The notes beneath the pieces are model-generated. The model was given only the letters and a program-made list of their open reading frames with translations. It had not been told where the DNA came from and searched no databases. A stretch of DNA of 36,896 bases from Hyphomicrobiales bacterium (lineage in GTDB: Bacteria > Pseudomonadota > Alphaproteobacteria > Rhizobiales > Rhizobiaceae): positions 1 to 36,896 of the forward strand of contig JAAEMP010000316.1 of the NCBI GenBank assembly GCA_024225445.1, in the 5' to 3' direction. A program made the position numbers and the translations under genes. Positions 8,219-17,380 of this stretch are shown in pieces; the first letter of the stretch is position 1, and each line of letters opens with the position of its first letter.

Positions 8219-10210
8219 TTAGAAATCAGCATTCTTTAATAGCAGGGGAAAATCAAGCGGCTTTGTCATGAAACCGTCAACGCCGGCCTTGTGAGAGTCT
8301 AAGCGTGTCTGTTCCTGCTCGTCAGCACTCAAGGCAATGATTCTGGTTCTTTGCCTGTCCTGTTCTTTTTCAAATTGCCGCATCAGACCAACGGCGCTCA
8401 ACCCGTCCATCACCGGCATATGCAAATCCATATATATTAATTGGTAGGGTTGCCCGTTCGATATTTCGGCCTTGAATTTCTCCACCGCAACCGCACCGTC
8501 TTCAGCCAAATGAACATCATGTCCGTTTTTCCCCAGTATTGAACGGGCCAGTAAAGAATTAACCGGATTATCTTCCACCAACAGTATTTTCTTGGCATTT
8601 GGATTATCGACAACCAAGTTCATTCCGGTTTCGCCCTTGTACCCGCTTTCATTTGATTCATCTGACCTGTTAAACCCCTCGCCGCGGTTTAATACACTCA
8701 ACAACGAATGTCTGCGCACCGGACGGATCAGGTAGGAGGAAATGCCAATTGATTTATATCTGTCAAACTGATGGCGCCTTGCGGGTTGAACCAGTGCTAT
8801 GGTTGAATATTCCGCCGCGATTTCCCGGGATAATTCGTCATTACCGGCCAGAACTTCTTCATCAACAATCACGACATAATCTGAATTCCTGCCCAAGCGT
8901 GATTTAGCCTCGTCAAAGGTCTTAACGCAAACAGCGGCACCGCCTGACTGTTCAATCATCTCTGCAATTATTGCACTTTCCACCAGGCGTCCAGATATTA
9001 TCAGAAAGTTTTTCTCACCAAAACCTGCGTAATCGTAAGAATTTTCTGCGCCTGACAATTGTTCTTTATCAAGTGGAATCTCAACGATAAATTTGGTGCC
9101 GACAGGTTGATTATCTTGCACGGACAATGAACCATCCATTTTTTCGATAATGGCCCGTGAAATCGCAAGGCCAAGACCGGCACCACCGTATTTTCTGGTG
9201 GTATCCATATCCGCCTGCTCAAATTCCTCAAAAATCCGCTCCTTATCTTCATCATCAATACCGGGACCGGTATCGGCAATGATGAACCGGATAGCAAATG
9301 ACTGCGGATCAGAACTTGTAATCTTCACCCGAATGGATACGCCACCGGTCGAAGTGAATTTGATAGCATTTCCCACCAGATTGATGAGAACCTGACGTAT
9401 TCTTCGCCCATCAATCAGAATATTTGCAGGCAGGTCTGCATCGGTTAGTGCTGCTATCTCAAGATTTTTTTCATGCGCGCGTGGCGCCAGCAATTCACAT
9501 ATCTCCTCAACTTCACCAAGTACATTTGTCAATACCGGGTTCAGCGCAAAATGGCCGGTCTCAATGCGCGTGATATCCAGCATATCTTCTACAAACGAGA
9601 ACAATCCATCCCCGGATATTTTGATGGCATTGATATAATTCGCCTGCTCGGCATTTAAACCTGAATCAGCCAGCAATTGTGACATTCCCAGAATTCCATT
9701 GAGCGGTGTCCGCATTTCATGGCTGGCCATTGCCAGAAACCTGGTTTTGGCAAGGTTTGCCTTCTCAGCCTTTTCTCGTGTCTCCTGCAGGTGCCTGTCA
9801 AGCTCGCGCGATTTGGCACTGATCGGCAAGCCGCGTATTTTCCATCCGATTATCCACCACGAAATCAGACTGGAAGCAGTAATCAGGCCGATTGCCAGCC
9901 ATTGTTGCACAATCAGGCCAATTGCAGTTCCCAACATTAGCAGCAGCAGACTGCCAGTGATAATCAATAATCTCGGCGCGCTCATCGCTGGTCGGAAAGC
10001 AAAATCCGGACTGGATTTTTGTATTACAACCCCATCAGGTTGATTCTTGTCATCTATCTTTAATGAAGAAAAATCCATTGGTGTTTGCATCGACGGCGGA
10101 ACGATGTGAACATCCTGGGCTACACGCGGCTCTCCAGGGACAATATCTTCGGACTCGCATGTTTCCTCATCCCTGAAACCTGAATTTTGTGATTTGTTAC
10201 CAGTTAACAT
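8219..10210 (-). CDS. Membrane-bound hybrid histidine kinase
   Basis: 663 residues. A cytoplasmic N-terminal stretch of about 80 residues is followed by two hydrophobic segments (81-100, 103-122) with almost no loop, so it probably has no periplasmic sensor. HisKA has the phospho-accepting His164 in MASHEMRTPLNG. The ATPase domain has LINLVGNAIKFT, DTGPGI and GGAGLGLAISRAI. A degenerate middle region (about 400-500) looks like a receiver without the acidic pocket. A C-terminal receiver starts ILLVEDNPVN, with the phospho-Asp in YMDLHMPVMDG (about 595). The architecture resembles BarA/ArcB-like kinases. No response-regulator gene is adjacent, so the partner is unknown. Confidence 0.93.
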   Translation of the reverse strand: MLTGNKSQNSGFRDEETCESEDIVPGEPRVAQDVHIVPPSMQTPMDFSSLKIDDKNQPDGVVIQKSSPDFAFRPAMSAPRLLIITGSLLLLMLGTAIGLIVQQWLAIGLITASSLISWWIIGWKIRGLPISAKSRELDRHLQETREKAEKANLAKTRFLAMASHEMRTPLNGILGMSQLLADSGLNAEQANYINAIKISGDGLFSFVEDMLDITRIETGHFALNPVLTNVLGEVEEICELLAPRAHEKNLEIAALTDADLPANILIDGRRIRQVLINLVGNAIKFTSTGGVSIRVKITSSDPQSFAIRFIIADTGPGIDDEDKERIFEEFEQADMDTTRKYGGAGLGLAISRAIIEKMDGSLSVQDNQPVGTKFIVEIPLDKEQLSGAENSYDYAGFGEKNFLIISGRLVESAIIAEMIEQSGGAAVCVKTFDEAKSRLGRNSDYVVIVDEEVLAGNDELSREIAAEYSTIALVQPARRHQFDRYKSIGISSYLIRPVRRHSLLSVLNRGEGFNRSDESNESGYKGETGMNLVVDNPNAKKILLVEDNPVNSLLARSILGKNGHDVHLAEDGAVAVEKFKAEISNGQPYQLIYMDLHMPVMDGLSAVGLMRQFEKEQDRQRTRIIALSADEQEQTRLDSHKAGVDGFMTKPLDFPLLLKNADF

Positions 10211-10381
10211 TTACCGTCACGCCAGCTTTGTTCTGCCTGCTATGACAATATATCTAGTACAAACGCATTGAGAAACCGTTTCATTAGATGGTAAATATCC
10301 CTGCCTGAGTGTCCAACCTCACTCAGAATTTCAAGTTTGACACTGACATCTTAGAATTTTTCAATACAACCATGAAAAGGT

Positions 10382-11911
10382 CTAGGCAGCATTTGCCAGA
10401 TGTCTGGAGGTAACACGATAGGCAATTGCTTCTGCCAGATGGATACGGCGCACCTCATCAACACCATCCAGGTCAGCAATTGTTCGAGCTACTTTCAGAA
10501 TTCGGTGATAGGCTCTGGCGGAAAATTTCATCTTATTCGCTGCCTCCACCATCAGCCTTTCGCCATCTTTATCGGTTTTTGCAACTTCTTCTATGATTGC
10601 TCCGCTCGCGGTGGCATTTGTTTTTTGTCCTGTCCTGGTACTGACATATCGCTTTTCCTGTATCTGCCTGGAGATATCCACTCGCCTCGCCACCTCGCCG
10701 CTGGATTCTGAAACTGTCGGGGCAATAATATCAACGGCACTGACGGCAGGCACTTCCACCCGGATATCAATACGGTCCAGAAATGGTCCGGATATGCGCT
10801 CCTGATAATCTCTCGCGCATCGCTCACCTTTCCGGCATTGATGCCCCGGCTCACCTGCCATTCCACAACGGCAGGGATTCATCGCCGCAATCAGCTGAAA
10901 CCTGGATGGATAATTTACCCGGTAATTCGCCCGGGCAATGTTTGTCTCGCCGGATTCAAGCGGCTGACGCAGGGAATCAAGTACCTGTGGATGGAATTCC
11001 GGTAATTCATCCAGAAACAAAACACCGTTATGCGCCATCGAAACTTCACCAGGCCTGGCCTTGACACCGCCACCCACCATCGCTGCCATTGAGGCGGAAT
11101 GATGGGGGGCACGAAACGGACGCCGGTCAGAGAGTTTGCCGTTTGGCAACTGGCCTGAAATAGATGCAACCATGGAGACTTCCAGCAGTTCTTTGGGGGA
11201 AAGTGCGGGTAATATACCGGCCAAGCGTGTGGCAAGCATGGATTTACCCGATCCGGGCGGCCCGACCATCAGCATATTGTGACCACCTGCAGCGGCAATT
11301 TCCAAAGCACGTTTTGCCGTTTCCTGTCCCTTGATCTCATTCAGATCAGGCAGGTTCCCGGTAAATCCGGCAATACCGGTTTTTGGACGCGATAATATTT
11401 GCGTTCCACGAAAATGGTTAGCCAGCGCAATCAGGCTACACGGCGCCAGAATATCCATTTCCGGATCAGCCCATGCTGCTTCTGATCCGCTTTCCTGAGG
11501 ACAGATTATACCCTTGCCCAGTGCATTGGCTCCAATTGCGGCAGGCAGCGTGCCATTAATCTGGGTAATAGTGCCATCAAGAGACAATTCTCCCAATGCA
11601 ACAAAATCATGCAATGCATCAGAGGGAATGGCACCTAAAGCCGCCATCAGACAAAGCGCAATCGGCAGATCATAGTGACTGCCTTCCTTGGGCAGGTCCG
11701 CCGGTGCCAGATTTACGGTCACCCGTTTTGGCGGCATTGAGAGACCGCTGGCATGCAATGCTGCCTGAACACGTTCCCTGCTCTCGGCCACGGCTTTGTC
11801 CGGCAAGCCAACAATCGACATACCAATTTTACCCGGTGCGACCATCACCTGAACATCAACAGGAACTGCCTCAATCCCCTGGAAAGCCACCGTTTGAACT
11901 CGTGAAACCAT
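10382..11911 (-). CDS. comM: YifB/ComM family AAA+ ATPase (Mg-chelatase-like)
   Basis: 509 residues with the three standard parts: an N-terminal ChlI/Lon-like domain (GIEAVPVDVQVMVAPG, SIVGLPDKAVAESRERV), a central AAA+ domain (Walker A VGPPGSGKSMLATRLAG near 216-232, Walker B GVLFLDELPEF) with a conserved Cys cluster after NPCRCG, and the C-terminal Mg-chelatase helical domain (FSARAYHRILKVARTIADL). ComM in naturally transformable bacteria is a branch-migration helicase; in other bacteria the role is less clear. The start ATG 11911 matches the family's N-terminus MVSRVQTVAFQG. Confidence 0.93.
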   Translation of the reverse strand: MVSRVQTVAFQGIEAVPVDVQVMVAPGKIGMSIVGLPDKAVAESRERVQAALHASGLSMPPKRVTVNLAPADLPKEGSHYDLPIALCLMAALGAIPSDALHDFVALGELSLDGTITQINGTLPAAIGANALGKGIICPQESGSEAAWADPEMDILAPCSLIALANHFRGTQILSRPKTGIAGFTGNLPDLNEIKGQETAKRALEIAAAGGHNMLMVGPPGSGKSMLATRLAGILPALSPKELLEVSMVASISGQLPNGKLSDRRPFRAPHHSASMAAMVGGGVKARPGEVSMAHNGVLFLDELPEFHPQVLDSLRQPLESGETNIARANYRVNYPSRFQLIAAMNPCRCGMAGEPGHQCRKGERCARDYQERISGPFLDRIDIRVEVPAVSAVDIIAPTVSESSGEVARRVDISRQIQEKRYVSTRTGQKTNATASGAIIEEVAKTDKDGERLMVEAANKMKFSARAYHRILKVARTIADLDGVDEVRRIHLAEAIAYRVTSRHLANAA

Positions 11912-12052
11912 ATTGAATACCCCAATTGATCAAGCAATACTAACATGGAACAGGGGAATTAAACAAGAACATTATGAGAACAAAAGTTCAACATATAGTC
12001 CGTCAGTTAACTATTCTGGCGTAGAAAAGGTGAAATTTTCAAATAGCTGTAC

Positions 12053-12154
12053 TTACAATTCAAGAAATAGCGGGTCATAATCAATATCTGGATTTGCCTG
12101 GAATCGCTCAACTATCCTTTCAATTAGTGATAATTTCCGAAAATTTCCTTTCAT
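12053..12154 (-). CDS. 33-residue ORF coupled to the DUF2799-like gene
   Basis: ATG 12154 overlaps the TGA stop of the preceding gene in the arrangement ATGA. It encodes 33 residues from MKGNFRKLSLIERIVERF to DYDPLFLEL, with TAA at 12055-12053. The predicted peptide is a basic amphipathic helix followed by an acidic tail. The coupling overlap and the sensible composition argue for a real gene; no family is recognised. It lies in the gap before comM. Confidence 0.45.
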   Translation of the reverse strand: MKGNFRKLSLIERIVERFQANPDIDYDPLFLEL

Positions 12155-12444
12155 ATCCTCAGTCTCAATATTGATATCAGATTGTTTATTCCGGATTTGC
12201 GAACCTGTTTTTCTACTTCAGTTGGCAATGCATTTTTCATGGAATCCACCAGATTTCCCATGTCCTGGTTCAAACTGCTGATCTTGTTTTCATTTTCTCT
12301 GATCGTTGAGCGAACGGAATGCTCTTTTTTACCCAGCCGGTAACCGCGCTCAAAACTAAAAGCTGATTCAGGCGGACAAACCTTGTGATATGTTTCTCCC
12401 TGCTGCCCAGCTAAGTTGCCCCAGTGCACCATCTCTTTGGCCAA
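12151..12444 (-). pseudogene. N-terminally truncated DUF2799-like protein
   Basis: The frame encodes GQQGETYHKVCPPESAF and FERGYRLGKKE, followed by a coiled helix ending in LISILRLRI. From memory this matches the C-terminal part of DUF2799 (spaced Gly, Tyr, CP and Gly-Tyr-x-x-Gly). Full members have a lipoprotein signal and about 100 further residues, which are absent here: the frame is closed by a TGA about 50 bases upstream of the TTG at 12444 and contains no ATG before residue 5. It is therefore either a remnant or a short variant. It is followed by the coupled 33-codon ORF. Confidence 0.45.
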
Positions 12445-12514
12445 TAGCGTTTCAGTCAGAAGACAGGCATTCCTCTTTAGTCAACGACGCACAAGACGAT
12501 AAAATGACTCCAGA

Positions 12515-12550
12515 TAACAAAACAGGGCCATAATATATACTACGGCCCTG
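12515..12550 (-). terminator. Intrinsic terminator after pnp
   Basis: CAGGGCC (12523-12529) and GGCCCTG (12544-12550) form a perfect 7-bp stem around a 14-base loop. On the minus strand TTTTGTTA follows. It lies about 35 bases past the pnp stop. Confidence 0.85.
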
Positions 12551-12585
12551 CATAAGTTCTTGCTATTTCTTACTAATTCTTACTG

Positions 12586-14703
12586 TCAGGAGTCGTCACG
12601 GGGGATTTCTTTTCCGCTTTCCTGATCAACTACTTTCATGGAAAGGCGAACCTTGCCACGGTCATCAAATCCCATCAGTTTTACCCAGACTGTATCGCCC
12701 TCGTTCACAACATCTGTTGTTTTGCCAACACGCTCGTTGGCCAACTGGGAAATGTGAACCAGACCATCTTTTGCACCGAAAAAATTGACAAAAGCGCCGA
12801 AATCCACGGTTTTCACAACCTTGCCCTCATAGATCACACCTACTTCAGGTTCATCAACGATTGAATGGATCCATGCTTTCGCTGCATCAATTTCCTTGGC
12901 TGAAGAAGAGGCAATCTTGATTACACCTTCATCATCAATATTGATTTTCGCACCGGTTTTTTCAACGATTTCACGAATGACTTTTCCGCCTGCACCGATA
13001 ACATCCCTGATTTTGTCAGTAGCAATTTTCATCTGCTCAATGCGTGGTGCGAATTCACCCAGTTCAGCACGTCCTTCATTGATGGCTTTGCTCATTTCAC
13101 CAAGAATATGAACACGGCCATCTTTTGCTTGATCAAGCGCAATTGACATGATTTCCTCAGTGATACCGGTGATCTTGATATCCATCTGAAGGGAAGTAAT
13201 ACCTTCGGCTGTACCGGCAACTTTGAAGTCCATGTCGCCCAGATGATCTTCATCACCCAGAATATCAGAAAGAACCGCGAATTCATCACCTTCCTTGATC
13301 AGGCCCATGGCGATACCCGCGACAGGCGCTTTCAATGGCACGCCAGCATCCATCAGGGATAAAGATGTGCCACAAACCGTAGCCATTGATGAGGAACCAT
13401 TTGATTCAGTAATTTCCGAAACAACCCGAATAGTATAGGGGAATTCCTCTCTGCCCGGCAGCATTGGACGAATAGCCCGCCATGCCAATTTCCCGTGACC
13501 GATTTCACGGCGTCCCGGAGAACCTGTTCTTCCGGTTTCACCGACGGAAAACGGCGGGAAATTGTAATGAAGAAGAAAGTTTTCCTTATAGGTACCGGTT
13601 AGCGAATCGATGAACTGCTCATCTTCACCTGTACCAAGTGTAGCAACAACAAAAGCCTGCGTTTCACCGCGGGTAAACAATGCCGAACCATGGGTACGCG
13701 GCAAAATACCTACTTCCGAAACGATGTCCCGCACAGTTTTTGTATCGCGGCCATCAATCCGTTTACCGGTTTTCAAAATTGATCCGCGAACCACATTTGC
13801 CTGAAGATGTTTGAAAACATCAGAAATAATCTGACCATCATCGCTTGATGTTTCTTCTGTTACGAACTCTTCTTTCACCTTGGCTTTTGCAGCATCCAGG
13901 GCATCATAACGCTCCTGTTTGTCGGAAATTGTATAAGCTTTGGCAATATCCTTGCCTACCAGCTTATCCATTTTCTTTTCAAGTTCACTGTGATCTGGTG
14001 CTTCATGGGCACGTGCCGGCTTGGCGGCTTTTCCCGCCAGTTCAACGATGGCATCAATTACCGGCTGGAATTCGCGATGACCGAACATCACAGCTTCAAG
14101 CATGATTTTTTCATCAAGTTGCTCGGCTTCAGATTCCACCATCAATACGGCATCTTTTGTACCCGCAACAATCAGGTCCAGACCGGATTCCGGCATTTCG
14201 TCAATATTGGGGTTCAGCACATATTCACCATCGATAAGTCCGATGCGTGCCCCGCCAATTGGTCCCTGAAATGGTGCTCCGGAAAGGGTCAGTGCAGCAG
14301 AAGCGGCAACCATCGCAACAATATCAGGATCATTTTCCAGATCATGCTGCATAACGGTCAGGATTACCTGTGTGTCACACATAAATCCGTCAGCAAAAAG
14401 TGGGCGGATCGGGCGGTCTATCAATCTTGAAGTAAGTGTTTCTTTTTCACTTGGCCGCCCTTCGCGCTTGAAGAAACCGCCAGGTATCTTGCCTGCAGCG
14501 TAGGTTTTTTCCTGGTAATTTACTGTGAGCGGGAAAAAAGACTGCCCCGCTTTGGGAGATTTTGCTGCAACAACGGAGGCGTGAACAACGGTCTCACCAT
14601 AAGTTGCCATAACCGAACCGTCAGCCTGACGGGCAACCTTGCCGGTTTCAAGTGTAAGGGGACGTCCTCCCCATTCTATTTCTATCATATGTTGATCGAA
14701 CAT
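12586..14703 (-). CDS. pnp: Polynucleotide phosphorylase
   Basis: A 705-residue phosphorolytic 3'-5' exoribonuclease and degradosome/RNA-turnover enzyme. It has two RNase PH-like domains: the first contains [32 protein letters not shown] and the second contains [10 protein letters not shown]-type [20 protein letters not shown]. An alpha-helical linker separates them, and KH (about 560-620; [12 protein letters not shown]) and S1 (625-695; [27 protein letters not shown]) domains follow. Length is standard. ATG 14703 follows AAGGA at normal spacing. It lies directly after rpsO, the conserved order, but the intergenic terminator suggests at least partly separate transcription. Confidence 0.98.
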   Translation of the reverse strand: MFDQHMIEIEWGGRPLTLETGKVARQADGSVMATYGETVVHASVVAAKSPKAGQSFFPLTVNYQEKTYAAGKIPGGFFKREGRPSEKETLTSRLIDRPIRPLFADGFMCDTQVILTVMQHDLENDPDIVAMVAASAALTLSGAPFQGPIGGARIGLIDGEYVLNPNIDEMPESGLDLIVAGTKDAVLMVESEAEQLDEKIMLEAVMFGHREFQPVIDAIVELAGKAAKPARAHEAPDHSELEKKMDKLVGKDIAKAYTISDKQERYDALDAAKAKVKEEFVTEETSSDDGQIISDVFKHLQANVVRGSILKTGKRIDGRDTKTVRDIVSEVGILPRTHGSALFTRGETQAFVVATLGTGEDEQFIDSLTGTYKENFLLHYNFPPFSVGETGRTGSPGRREIGHGKLAWRAIRPMLPGREEFPYTIRVVSEITESNGSSSMATVCGTSLSLMDAGVPLKAPVAGIAMGLIKEGDEFAVLSDILGDEDHLGDMDFKVAGTAEGITSLQMDIKITGITEEIMSIALDQAKDGRVHILGEMSKAINEGRAELGEFAPRIEQMKIATDKIRDVIGAGGKVIREIVEKTGAKINIDDEGVIKIASSSAKEIDAAKAWIHSIVDEPEVGVIYEGKVVKTVDFGAFVNFFGAKDGLVHISQLANERVGKTTDVVNEGDTVWVKLMGFDDRGKVRLSMKVVDQESGKEIPRDDS

Positions 14704-14910
14704 GTTTGTTCCTTAATAAAAAGTCAGGGAAATACTTCTTATCCTCGCGCATTTCCCTTCACATAATTCCCGTATGAGTGGCTATTTCGGCAAGACAGCA
14801 AGAAACCCGGATATTTCTCAAGCCTGGGGTATCTTGCAATCCTGCCGCATGCAGCCGGTTTTTGGGTTGGTTCACAACAAAACCATACGGGAACAAAATT
14901 TGCTGTGAAA

Positions 14911-14938
14911 ATCAAAAGGCCGACAGCGCGCCGACCTT
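14911..14938 (-). terminator. Intrinsic terminator after rpsO
   Basis: On the minus strand AGGTCGGC pairs with GTCGGCCT (two G-U pairs) around a 5-base loop, followed by TTTTGATTTT. It starts about 14 bases past the rpsO stop. In many bacteria a partial terminator here lets some transcripts run into pnp. Confidence 0.7.
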
Positions 14939-14951
14939 TCCTTACATTGTA

Positions 14952-15221
14952 CTAGCGGCGCAGTCCAAGGCGCTCGATCAGAGACTTGTATCGGGCCTCG
15001 TCATTGCTCTTTACATAGTCCAGAAGACGACGTCTCAGCGACACCATCTTCAACAGGCCACGACGGGAATGGTTATCCTTTTTGTGACCTTTAAAATGTT
15101 CTGTGAGATTGGCAATTCGTTCTGACAGGATAGCTACCTGTACTTCTGGAGAACCAGTGTCGCCCTCATTGGTAGCATATTCTTTGATAAGTTCAGCTTT
15201 ACGTTCACTTGTAATCGACAT
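14952..15221 (-). CDS. rpsO: 30S ribosomal protein S15
   Basis: 89 residues, the exact family length, all-helical primary 16S rRNA-binding protein of the small subunit platform. The family string [16 protein letters not shown] (about 42-57) and the ending [12 protein letters not shown] are intact. ATG 15221 follows AAAGGA six bases upstream. In this order of bacteria it normally follows truB directly; here about 4.5 kb of other genes lie between. Confidence 0.98.
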   Translation of the reverse strand: MSITSERKAELIKEYATNEGDTGSPEVQVAILSERIANLTEHFKGHKKDNHSRRGLLKMVSLRRRLLDYVKSNDEARYKSLIERLGLRR

Positions 15222-15303
15222 CGTGTTTCCTTTTCTTGTACAGCAATTTTGTCACTGGAATTTCATACTGCCCTCGACCGGGATGTCGTCCAGCCGGGGT
15301 CAC

Positions 15304-15334
15304 TAAAAACACAGCGGGCCTGCAAGACCCGCTG
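15304..15334 (-). terminator. Intrinsic terminator downstream of the P460 gene
   Basis: CAGCGGG (15312-15318) pairs perfectly with CCCGCTG (15328-15334) around a 9-base loop. On the minus strand TGTTTTTAG follows. It lies about 115 bases past the cytochrome P460 stop and would insulate rpsO from that gene. Confidence 0.8.
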
Positions 15335-15450
15335 TTAATGCGCTCATATAGTCGATATCTGAATTAAATACCAGCAAAAAATTAGTCTTCGTCTGATGCG
15401 AATGCTGTCATATTTACCTGGAATGGAATTCTATCGCAAAATCAGACCAA

Positions 15451-16001
15451 TTATTTTACATGATCGGTTGTAAACAGATAATCACCACCAGGAGCACCCG
15501 TGTGGCAGGCAATACAACCTTTATCTGTACCCTTGGCGACTTTACCGGCGAGCATCATGCCCTTGGGGTTTTTATCAAGCGAACCATCAGGAAGATATTT
15601 CGCCCAGAACCAGTCTTTATTGTCTTCATCATAGCCGGCCTCACGACGGAACATCACGGTAACCGCGCCCAGATGTTTGGATGGATTGTTCAACACCGCA
15701 TCTTCTTCAACACCGGCCGGGCCAAAATTTCGTTTTACCACCAGCGCTCCGCTATGCCCGTCAATCGTTGCTTTCATATAAAAGGTTTCCAGCATCATTC
15801 CATGGGGATCGGTGCCCTCATAGGGAAATGAGCGGATCATATCATCACCGGTAAGATTGAGTTTCCCCATCGTCTCCCAGAGCTTTGCGGCATAGGCCAC
15901 GCTTTTGTCATCGCCATCTGGCTGTTTGCAATATTCCCCATTGTCACTGACATGGCTGCAGCAGCTCCGAGCAGTGTCAGATATTTTGCTACTTTATTCA
16001 T
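15451..16001 (-). pseudogene. Cytochrome P460-family protein, frameshifted after the signal peptide
   Basis: The main frame (to about 15930) encodes the family strings VAYAAKLWETM, DMIRSFPYEG, HGMMLETFYMKATI and MFRREAGYDEDNKDWFWAKYLPDG, plus the haem c motif CIACH near the C-terminus. P460-type cytochromes are periplasmic; characterised members oxidise hydroxylamine or handle NO. The start with a strong GGAG site at ATG 16001 encodes a clear signal peptide (MNKVAKYLTLLG, then Ala-rich), but in a frame that differs by one base from the haem domain. The switch must lie in about 15905-15935. It is a real one-base deletion or a sequence error. Confidence 0.8.
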
Positions 16002-16074
16002 AATGCACTCCTTGTATGAAAACCAATACCCGAACCCTGCTCCTCCAGACAGCCAACTGGAAAATCAGCTAATT

Positions 16075-16118
16075 TGACGTTATCGTCATGTTATGTGATT
16101 GGACTTATGTGATTGGAT
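16075..16118. promoter_or_regulatory. Inverted repeat plus tandem repeat between two cytochrome genes
   Basis: TGACG-TTAT-CGTCA (16075-16088) is a perfect inverted repeat. It is followed at once by two head-to-tail 14-base copies, TTATGTGATTGGAC (16091-16104) and TTATGTGATTGGAT (16105-16118). The site lies upstream of the P460 gene and of the divergent cytochrome c remnant, where an activator or repressor would bind. The spacing does not match an FNR/FixK box. Confidence 0.45.
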
Positions 16119-16299
16119 CCAGCTCGCAATTATCATGCGTATTTCTCTCAACTAAATCATTGATTGAGAGGAAGTACCAATAGCTTGTCTGGCAATAAAA
16201 CGCTCGAACCGATTTTCTCCAATTCCAATATCTGCAATATTATCTTTCGTAATATTTTTACCAGACACAAGTTCAGCACCGACCGCCTCCAACAGCTCC

Positions 16300-16640
16300 G
16301 TCATCGTTCCAGGCGATGCTGTAGCTGGAAAAAGATCTTCAAAAAATGCAAGGCCTGTCATCAACTGGGTGAAAATGCCAAAAAATTCCACAGGTCCCGT
16401 TCTAACCTGTGTCATTGGCCGCCGGGCTGGCAGTTTCAAGGAATATAATATGGCAAGGCAATGAAGAAGGCCGGGGAAAAGGGCTTTTCTGGAATGAAGA
16501 AGAAATTCTTGATTATATCCCGAACCCAAGAAAATACCTGCGTAACTATCCGGGTAAAAAAAGCCAGGGCAAAAACGAAATTCAGATTGGAGAAAGAAGT
16601 TGAACGCAGAAAATCAAATCTGCATCCAGAACAAATTTCC
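16300..16640 (+). pseudogene. Decayed class I cytochrome c
   Basis: Pieces of one cytochrome c are spread over several frames: GDAVAG (16312 onward), then KIFKKCKACHQLGENAK with the haem motif CKACH at 16347-16361, then NSTGPVLTCVIGRRAGSFKEYNMA, then MKKAGEKG, then LFWNEEEILDYIPNPRKYL. Joined, they follow the order of cytochrome c2/c550 up to the region before the Met ligand, which is not recognisable. Two shifts lie in A-runs (five A at 16329-16333 where six are needed; six A at 16380-16385 where five are needed). No signal peptide remains. This would be the likely electron partner of the neighbouring P460. Confidence 0.75.
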
Positions 16641-16866
16641 CAAAGAACTTCTACTGTCAGATGAATCAAAAAACAGGCAACGGCAGATTAAGATGCTTGG
16701 ACAAAATGATGTCTTATGTGTTTCGGCAAGCGCGGACAGCAGCGAAACCGTCAGCGTATTTGAAAACAAAGATGCACTGGAGGGTTGTTCACGGCTTGCC
16801 AAAACCGGCAAAACCGAAGTCCTGATAGACTACGTGTCCTTTGACAATTGCATATGTAGCGATTGA
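16600..16866 (+). CDS. Unrecognised 88-residue ORF
   Basis: TTG 16600 follows GGAGAAAG at suitable spacing and the frame runs to a TGA after DNCICSD. The protein is soluble and mixed in charge, with five cysteines, and no family is recognised. The first codons overlap the decayed 3' end of the cytochrome c remnant, so it may itself be remnant sequence. Given the decay around it, confidence is low. Confidence 0.27.
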   Translation: MNAENQICIQNKFPKELLLSDESKNRQRQIKMLGQNDVLCVSASADSSETVSVFENKDALEGCSRLAKTGKTEVLIDYVSFDNCICSD

Positions 16867-16879
16867 TATCATCTCCTCA

Positions 16880-17380
16880 TTACCAATTAGACAATATCTT
16901 AATCGGAAATTCAAATTCCGGACGTGCCAGCATCAGCCAAATGATCGTCAGAACTGAAAAGAAAGCTGGAAAGCCGCACAGAAACCAGATCCTGAACAAG
17001 CGATAATATGAGGCGGGCAGCGAGGTACCGCCTTCATCCGCCTGTCTGGCGATGTCGCGAAGTCTTATCTGAATCCATATCACGGGTAGCCAGAATAATC
17101 CGGCAATAATGTAGAGTATCAGGGAAAGCACAACCCACCCCTGGGTGAAAGACCAGCCAATTGACCAGACCAGCAAGGCACCGGTAAAGGGTTGTATGAT
17201 TACCGCGCTGGCGGTGAACAAGGTATCGGCGACAACAACAACCGAGGCAGTATGTGCAATAATCGATGGTTTGCGTGTTCGGTGCGCCATCAGCATAAAA
17301 AACGCAATGCCGGCGCCGGTGCCTAACACTACGCATGCGCCGATGACATGCAGCCAGCGTAACACGAGCACAATATCCAT
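16880..17380 (-). CDS. DUF2269 family integral membrane protein
   Basis: 166 residues with four strongly hydrophobic segments, starting LVLRWLHVIGACVVLGTGAG, the family's usual opening with a His in helix 1. The function is unknown; an electron-transfer or small-molecule redox role has been suggested only because of conserved His residues and neighbours. Its ATG (17380-17378) overlaps the TGA of the upstream SDR-DoxX gene by one base (TGATG), so the two are translated together. Confidence 0.8.
   Translation of the reverse strand: MDIVLVLRWLHVIGACVVLGTGAGIAFFMLMAHRTRKPSIIAHTASVVVVADTLFTASAVIIQPFTGALLVWSIGWSFTQGWVVLSLILYIIAGLFWLPVIWIQIRLRDIARQADEGGTSLPASYYRLFRIWFLCGFPAFFSVLTIIWLMLARPEFEFPIKILSNW

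Noticed and set aside
16075-16088. An FNR/FixK-type box upstream of cytochrome P460
   Set aside because: The half-sites are separated by the wrong number of bases for TTGA-N6-TCAA, so I report only an unassigned inverted repeat.
16152-16529. A 125-codon minus-strand ORF opposite the cytochrome c remnant
   Set aside because: The plus strand carries the conserved haem motif and other cytochrome c strings, which explain the sequence; the minus-strand product resembles nothing and is a shadow.
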